9,909 nt of DNA from Clostridiales bacterium (GTDB lineage: Bacteria; Bacillota; Clostridia; Oscillospirales; Oscillospiraceae): contig JAJQFX010000212.1 in NCBI GenBank assembly GCA_021200895.1, forward strand, positions 1 to 9,909, in the 5' to 3' direction. Made by a program: the position numbers and the translations under genes. Shown here piece after piece: positions 5,788-9,909 of the stretch. The notes under the pieces were generated by a model, which was not told the DNA's origin, ran no database searches, and saw only the letters and a list, made by a program, of their open reading frames with translations. How positions within the stretch are numbered: the first letter of the stretch is position 1; each line of letters begins with the position of its first letter.

Positions 5788-6822
5788 TCACTCCTGGGCG
5801 GCCTGCGGGGGGATCACCATGTGATCCATATTCTCAATGATTTCCTGTTCCACCCCCGCGCTGACGAACTGAATGGCCTGCTTCACGGCGTTGAAAAAGG
5901 CGAAGGCATCGCTGTTGCCGTGGGCCTTGATGACGGGAGCCTGCACCCCCAGGAAGGCGGTACCGCCGGTCTCCCGGCTGTCCAGCATCTTCTTGAAGCC
6001 GCCCATGTCGCCCTTGATCATCAGGTAGCCCATTTTCGTCTTGGTGTTGGTCATAAACAGGTCCTTCAGCCCCTGGACGATGAAGTTGGCGGTGCCCTCC
6101 ATGGTCTTGAGGACGATGTTGCCCACAAAGCCGTCCGCCACCAGCACGTCCACCGCGTCTGGGCTGGCCAGGCTGGTAGGCTCCACGTTGCCCACAAAGT
6201 TGATGCGCCCGGCGTCTCCGGCCTGCTTCAGGAGGGCATAGACCTCCTTATACAGCTCGCTGCCCTTGCTGGGCTCCGCGCCGATGTTGATGAGGCCCAC
6301 CCTGGGGTTCTCCCGGCCCAGCACCTTTTCTGCGTAGAAGCTGCCCATAAAGGCGAACTGGAGCATATACTCGGCGGTACACTCGGCGTTGGCCCCCGCG
6401 TCAATCAGCACGGCGCTGCCCGCCCCGGTGGGCACCACAGGGGCCACGGCGGCCCGTTTGATGCCGGGGATGCGCCGGACGATGAGGGTGGCTCCGCTGA
6501 GCAGCGCCCCGGTGGAGCCGGCGGAGATGAAAGCGTCCCCCTTGCCGTCCCGCACCATCCGCAGGCCCACGGACATGGAGGAGTCCTTCTTCCGCAGGCA
6601 GACCCGGGCCGGGTCGTCGCAAATCTCCACCACCTCGGTGGCGTTGACGATGGTGACACCCTCCGGCAGGTCGGTCTTGTCGTCCGCGAGGACTTTACGG
6701 ATGTCCTCCTCCCGGCCCACCAGGGTGATGTCACAGCCCAACTCCTTGTGGGCGCGCAGCGCGCCCCGGACAGGTTCCGCAGGGGCCAGGTCGCCGCCCA
6801 TTGCGTCAATAATAATGTTCAT
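5788..6822 (-). CDS. plsX: Phosphate acyltransferase PlsX
   Basis: PlsX is a peripheral membrane enzyme that converts acyl-ACP and phosphate to acyl-phosphate, the acyl donor for PlsY at the first step of phosphatidic acid synthesis. The 344 residues match the usual family length. Recognisable segments are the start MNIIIDAMGGDLAP, SSMSVGLRMVRDGKGDAFISAGSTGALL in the first third, IGAEPSKGSELYKEVY in the middle, and DGFVGNIVLKTMEG with TGGTAFLGVQAPVIKAHGNSDAFAF towards the end. The ATG at 6822 has AAGGAG eight bases upstream. No FapR-type operator is evident in the upstream gap, which holds several hairpins instead. It probably shares a transcript with rnc and perhaps with trmFO. Confidence 0.98.
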   Translation of the reverse strand: MNIIIDAMGGDLAPAEPVRGALRAHKELGCDITLVGREEDIRKVLADDKTDLPEGVTIVNATEVVEICDDPARVCLRKKDSSMSVGLRMVRDGKGDAFISAGSTGALLSGATLIVRRIPGIKRAAVAPVVPTGAGSAVLIDAGANAECTAEYMLQFAFMGSFYAEKVLGRENPRVGLINIGAEPSKGSELYKEVYALLKQAGDAGRINFVGNVEPTSLASPDAVDVLVADGFVGNIVLKTMEGTANFIVQGLKDLFMTNTKTKMGYLMIKGDMGGFKKMLDSRETGGTAFLGVQAPVIKAHGNSDAFAFFNAVKQAIQFVSAGVEQEIIENMDHMVIPPQAAQE

Positions 6823-6962
6823 TTTGGTCGCTCCTTATGATATTTTTGTAAGGGGCGTGCATAAGGCGTTCCCGTGCGGAACGCATCATGCCCACCCCCA
6901 AGGGTGACGGGGTATGGGGAGAGGCCAGGGCTTCCTGCATTCGGCCTCTCCTGCTTTTATAC
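6823..6962 (-). other. Hairpin-rich gap between trmFO and plsX
   Basis: These 140 bases contain three inverted repeats: GGAGAGGCC/GGCCTCTCC (9 bp; 6918-6926 and 6943-6951), CACCC/GGGTG (5 bp; 6893-6897 and 6902-6906), and GCGTTCC/GGAACGC (7 bp, 5-nt loop; 6866-6872 and 6878-6884). The last is flanked by an outer GCAT/ATGC pair. No minus-strand T-run follows any of them, so intrinsic termination is not supported, and no good promoter for plsX was seen. They could be processing or stability elements, a dispersed intergenic repeat, or an attenuator. Confidence 0.55.
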
Positions 6963-8267
6963 TTATAACTCCAGCTGCTCCAGGGCTGCCAGTGCCCGGG
7001 CCGCCAGGGCGGCGTTCTTCGCCCGCTTGCCGCCCCGCACCTTCTTCTCCAGCGGGGGGATGATGCCAAAGTTGACGTTCATGGGCTGGAAGTCGGCCAC
7101 GGTGGGGTTGCTGACGTAGCGGGCCAGCGCCCCCAGGGCGGTCTCGGCGGGAAAGTCCACCGGCGGCTGCCCCAGCAGGCGGTGAGCCAGCTCCACTCCG
7201 GCCACCAGGCCGGAGGCGGCGGACTCCACATAGCCCTCCACGCCGGTCATCTGCCCGGCAAAGGTCAGACGGGGCTCCTCCGCCACCTGATAGTAGCGGT
7301 TCAGCAGGCGGGGGGAGTTCAGGTAGGTGTTCCGGTGCATGACCCCGTAGCGCAGGAACTCCGCCTGCTCCAGGCCGGGTATCATGCGGAACACCCGCCG
7401 CTGCTCCGGCCAGGTCAGGCGGGTCTGGAAGCCTACGATATTGTAGATGGAACCCTCTGCGTTATCCTTCCGCAGCTGCACGACGGCGTAAGGCTCCTTC
7501 CCCGTCCGGGGGTCGGGGAGGCCCACCGGCTTCAACGGGCCGTAGCACAGGGTATCGTGGCCCCTCCGGCCCATGACCTCCACCGGCATACAGCCCTCAA
7601 AGACGGTCTTGTCCTCAAAGCCGTGGAGCTTGGCCTCCTCCGCGCCGCACAGGGCCAGCCAGAAGGCGTCATACTCCTCCCGGCTCATGGGGCAGTTGAT
7701 ATAGTCCGGGGTGCCCTTGTCGTAGCGGCTGGCGAACCAGGCCTTCTCCATGTCGATGCTCTCGAAGGCCACCAGGGGAGCCACTGCATCGAAGAAGTGG
7801 AGATACTGCTCCTGGGGGAAATGGCGGGCGATGTCCTCCGCCAGGGGGTCGGAGGTCAGGGGGCCGGAGGCCACCAGCACCGTCCCCTCCGGGGGGATGG
7901 CCGTCACCTCTCCCGCCGTCACCGTGATGTTGGGGTGGCTGCGGATGGCCTCCGTCACCTTTTGGGCAAATGCCTCCCGGTCCACCGCCAGCGCGCCCCC
8001 TGCCGGAAGGGCGGTGGCGTCGGCGCAGGCCATGATGAGGGAATCGCAGCGGCGCATCTCCTCCTTCAGAAGGCCCACGGCGTTCTCCACATTGTTGGCC
8101 CGCAGGCTGTTGGAGCAAATCAGCTCCGCAAAGTCCGGGCTTTTGTGGGCGGGGGTCCTCTTCTCCGGCTTCATCTCCCGCAAATCTACGGGGACGCCCC
8201 GCTTTGCCAGCTGCCAGGCGGCTTCGGAACCGGCCAGCCCGGCTCCAATGACGATCACAGGCTCCAT
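6963..8267 (-). CDS. trmFO: Methylenetetrahydrofolate-tRNA-(uracil-5-)-methyltransferase TrmFO
   Basis: This FAD- and folate-dependent enzyme makes 5-methyluridine at position 54 (T-loop) of tRNAs, using methylene-THF instead of SAM. Its 434 residues are the family length. The dinucleotide-binding motif IVIGAGLAGSEAA starts at residue 5. The two functional cysteines are both visible: Cys51 in ELICSNSLRANN, and Cys226 in FEGCMPVE, matching Cys53 and Cys226 of the B. subtilis enzyme. MTGVEGYVESAASGL near the C-terminus is the second FAD-contact region. The ATG at 8267 directly abuts the topA TGA (TGAATG), with GGAGG located inside the end of topA, so translation is probably coupled. A topA-trmFO pairing is common in Bacillota. 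Confidence 0.98.
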   Translation of the reverse strand: MEPVIVIGAGLAGSEAAWQLAKRGVPVDLREMKPEKRTPAHKSPDFAELICSNSLRANNVENAVGLLKEEMRRCDSLIMACADATALPAGGALAVDREAFAQKVTEAIRSHPNITVTAGEVTAIPPEGTVLVASGPLTSDPLAEDIARHFPQEQYLHFFDAVAPLVAFESIDMEKAWFASRYDKGTPDYINCPMSREEYDAFWLALCGAEEAKLHGFEDKTVFEGCMPVEVMGRRGHDTLCYGPLKPVGLPDPRTGKEPYAVVQLRKDNAEGSIYNIVGFQTRLTWPEQRRVFRMIPGLEQAEFLRYGVMHRNTYLNSPRLLNRYYQVAEEPRLTFAGQMTGVEGYVESAASGLVAGVELAHRLLGQPPVDFPAETALGALARYVSNPTVADFQPMNVNFGIIPPLEKKVRGGKRAKNAALAARALAALEQLEL

Positions 8268-9909
8268 TCAGTCCTCCGTTTCCGACGCTTTGGCCTGCTT
8301 CGCGGCCTCCCGCTTGGCGGCGGCTGCGGCGCGGCCCTTCGCCAGCGCCGCCTTCTGGGCCTCCGACAGCTCCCGCTTGGGCTTGTCAGCGGCGACAGTC
8401 TTGGCGGAGGCGGCCTTCTTCGTGCTGGATGTGCTTTTTTTCGTGCCGGATGTGCGTTTCTTTGCGGTGGCGGCGGTTTTCTTGGCGGTGACAGTGGTCT
8501 TTTTCGCTCCGGCAGACGATTTCCTCGCCGTCGGTTCAGCGACGGCATCCGCCGCGACCTGGGAGACGGTTTCCTCCGCCTTCTCCTTGGGCTTACGGTA
8601 GCCGGGGCGCAGCTCCTCCGGGGTGAAGTTCTCGCACTTCTCGTTGATGCAGAAGGGCTTCTTGGTCCCTCTGCCCGACTTCTTGAACATGGTCTGGCCG
8701 CAGATGGGGCAGTTCTCCTTCACCGGCACATCCCAGGTCATAAAGTCACAGACCGGGCCGTTGACGCTGCGGTTATGCTCGCAGCCGTAGTAGGTATAGC
8801 CGTTGCGGCTGGTCTTTTTCAGGATACGGCCCCCGCACTTGGGGCACTTGCCCGGCATCTCAATGACGATGGGCTTGGTGAATGTGCAGTCCGGCCAGCC
8901 GGGGCAGGCCAGGAACCGGCCAAATCGCCCGGTTTTAATGACCATCTTCCTGCCGCACACCTCGCAGACCTCGTCCGTCTCCTCAGCGGGTATCTCAATG
9001 CGAGTGCCGTCCAAATCCTTCTCCGCCTGGGCCAGCTCGGCGCTGAATCCGGCGTAGAAGGCGCGGAGGACTTCCTTCCAGTAGGTCTTGCCCTGCTCCA
9101 CCTCGTCCAGCTGCTCCTCCATGTGGGCGGTGAAGTCCGGGTCTACAATGTCGGTAAATTTGTCCTCCATCAACTCGGTGGTGACCTCCCCCAGGGGGGT
9201 GGGCTTCAGGGCTCTGCCGTCCTTCACCACATAGTACCGCTCCAGAATGGTGGAGACGGTGGGGGCGTAGGTGGAGGGTCGGCCAATGCCCTTCTCCTCC
9301 AGCGTCTTGATGAGAGATGCCTCCGTGTAGCGGGGAGGGGGCTGGGTGAAGTGCTGGGCTTTGTCCGACTTGTCCAGGCGGACGATCTCCCCTTCGGCCA
9401 GGTCGGGCAGCGGGGAGCCGAGGCCCTCCTCCCCCTCGTCCTTGCTCTCCACATAGACGGCGGTGAAGCCGGCAAATTTCAGGCTGGAGTGGGTGGCCCG
9501 GAACAGGTGGGTGCCCGCCGTCACGTCGATGGAGACGGCATCATAGACGGCGTTGGACATCTGGCAGGCCAGGAACCGGCTCCAAATCAGCTTGTAGACC
9601 TTGAACTGCTCCGCCGTCAGGCTCTTCTTAATGTCCTCCGGCACCAGGGAGACGTTGGTGGGGCGGATAGCCTCGTGTCCGTCCTGGGCGCCGGATTTTG
9701 TCTTATACACCCGGGGCCTGCCGTAATAGTACGCCTGGCCGTAGCGGCTGGAAATCATCTGGGCGGCGGCGGCGGTGGCCTCGTCAGAGAGGCGGACGGA
9801 GTCGGTACGCATATAGGTGATGAGGCCCACGGTGCCCTCCCCCGCCACGTCGATGCCCTCATAGAGCTGCTGGGCGATGGACATGGTGCGCCGGGGGGTC
9901 ATGCCCAGC
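8268..9909 (-). CDS. topA: DNA topoisomerase I, C-terminal part, with Lys/Ala-rich tail
   Basis: This type IA topoisomerase relaxes negative supercoils through a 5'-phosphotyrosine intermediate. The start lies beyond the right edge; 546 complete codons are visible. Numbered from the Met whose first base is 9902, the catalytic Tyr30 and Arg32 are in GLITYMRTDS, and HEAIRPT (76-82), PPRYTEASLIKTLEEKGIGRPSTYAPT (189-215) and the DFTAHMEEQLD region (256-266) are classical. Three four-cysteine zinc ribbons follow: Cys313/316/333/339, Cys353/356/374/385 and Cys398/401/418/423. The last hundred or so residues (437-544; bases 8271-8594) are a low-complexity Lys/Ala/Thr tail with repeated KK-T/S units, like histone H1-type DNA-binding tails. 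The stop codon touches the trmFO start. The TOPRIM domain is outside the window. Confidence 0.97.
   Translation of the reverse strand, partial: LGMTPRRTMSIAQQLYEGIDVAGEGTVGLITYMRTDSVRLSDEATAAAAQMISSRYGQAYYYGRPRVYKTKSGAQDGHEAIRPTNVSLVPEDIKKSLTAEQFKVYKLIWSRFLACQMSNAVYDAVSIDVTAGTHLFRATHSSLKFAGFTAVYVESKDEGEEGLGSPLPDLAEGEIVRLDKSDKAQHFTQPPPRYTEASLIKTLEEKGIGRPSTYAPTVSTILERYYVVKDGRALKPTPLGEVTTELMEDKFTDIVDPDFTAHMEEQLDEVEQGKTYWKEVLRAFYAGFSAELAQAEKDLDGTRIEIPAEETDEVCEVCGRKMVIKTGRFGRFLACPGWPDCTFTKPIVIEMPGKCPKCGGRILKKTSRNGYTYYGCEHNRSVNGPVCDFMTWDVPVKENCPICGQTMFKKSGRGTKKPFCINEKCENFTPEELRPGYRKPKEKAEETVSQVAADAVAEPTARKSSAGAKKTTVTAKKTAATAKKRTSGTKKSTSSTKKAASAKTVAADKPKRELSEAQKAALAKGRAAAAAKREAAKQAKASETED

Noticed and set aside
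5756..5791. GTG start for rnc overlapping the plsX stop
   Set aside because: Only a CAGGA immediately adjoining the GTG is present, with no spacing. The ATG at 5755 has AAAGGAG at nine bases and gives a normal family N-terminus.
5746..6840. A 364-codon open frame on the plus strand
   Set aside because: It is the complement of plsX, with antisense-type composition and no family resemblance. plsX is certain.
6833..6940. A short minus-strand frame in the trmFO-plsX gap beginning MQEALASPH
   Set aside because: It lies across all three inverted repeats, lacks a ribosome site, and runs into the plsX start out of frame. The sequence looks structural, not coding.
1..9909. CRISPR arrays, insertion sequences, tRNA or rRNA genes, prophage attachment sites
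   Set aside because: I looked for spaced direct repeats, transposase motifs, terminal inverted repeats and tRNA cloverleaf signatures on both strands and saw none.

Overview
This window reads as a stretch of ordinary chromosome from a GC-rich, low-oxygen member of the Clostridia, most likely the Oscillospiraceae / Flavonifractor-like gut group. The reasons are the BlaI/M56 pair with Bacillota-type promoters and AGGAGG ribosome sites, the folate-type TrmFO, ATP-dependent PEP carboxykinase, and the high GC. The taxonomic placement is inference. Every gene I can support lies on the minus strand, so the window is described here in the direction of transcription, from high to low coordinates.

Region A (9909 to 5038): a housekeeping cluster of topA (5' end outside the window), trmFO, plsX and rnc. 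The topA stop codon touches the trmFO start. A 140-base gap rich in hairpins separates trmFO from plsX, and rnc follows plsX closely. A strong rho-independent terminator closes the cluster after rnc. The genes cover DNA supercoiling, tRNA U54 methylation, entry into phospholipid synthesis, and double-stranded RNA processing.

Region B (5017 to 4127): a lone lipoprotein with an M15-type zinc peptidase domain, probably a cell-wall peptidase.

Region C (4126 to 3592): about 530 bases with no protein gene. It is not empty. It has a consensus-like promoter on the minus strand, then about 290 nt with several long-range complementary segments, including an H-type pseudoknot, and it ends in an 11-bp hairpin. 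I read this as an independent structured non-coding RNA. I could not identify its family by eye, and it is the most interesting object in the window.

Region D (3660 to 767): an autoregulated BlaI/MecI-type repressor, an M56 (BlaR1/MecR1-like) membrane zinc protease with a non-penicillin-binding extracellular domain, and a small polytopic membrane protein. They form a tight operon (3-bp gap, then 4-bp overlap). Two perfect CTACA-NN-TGTAG dyads sit on its promoter. No beta-lactamase or PBP gene is present, so the inducing signal is unknown.

Region E (671 to 1): an extended -10 promoter, a leader of about 70 nt, and the first 188 codons of pckA, which runs off the left edge.
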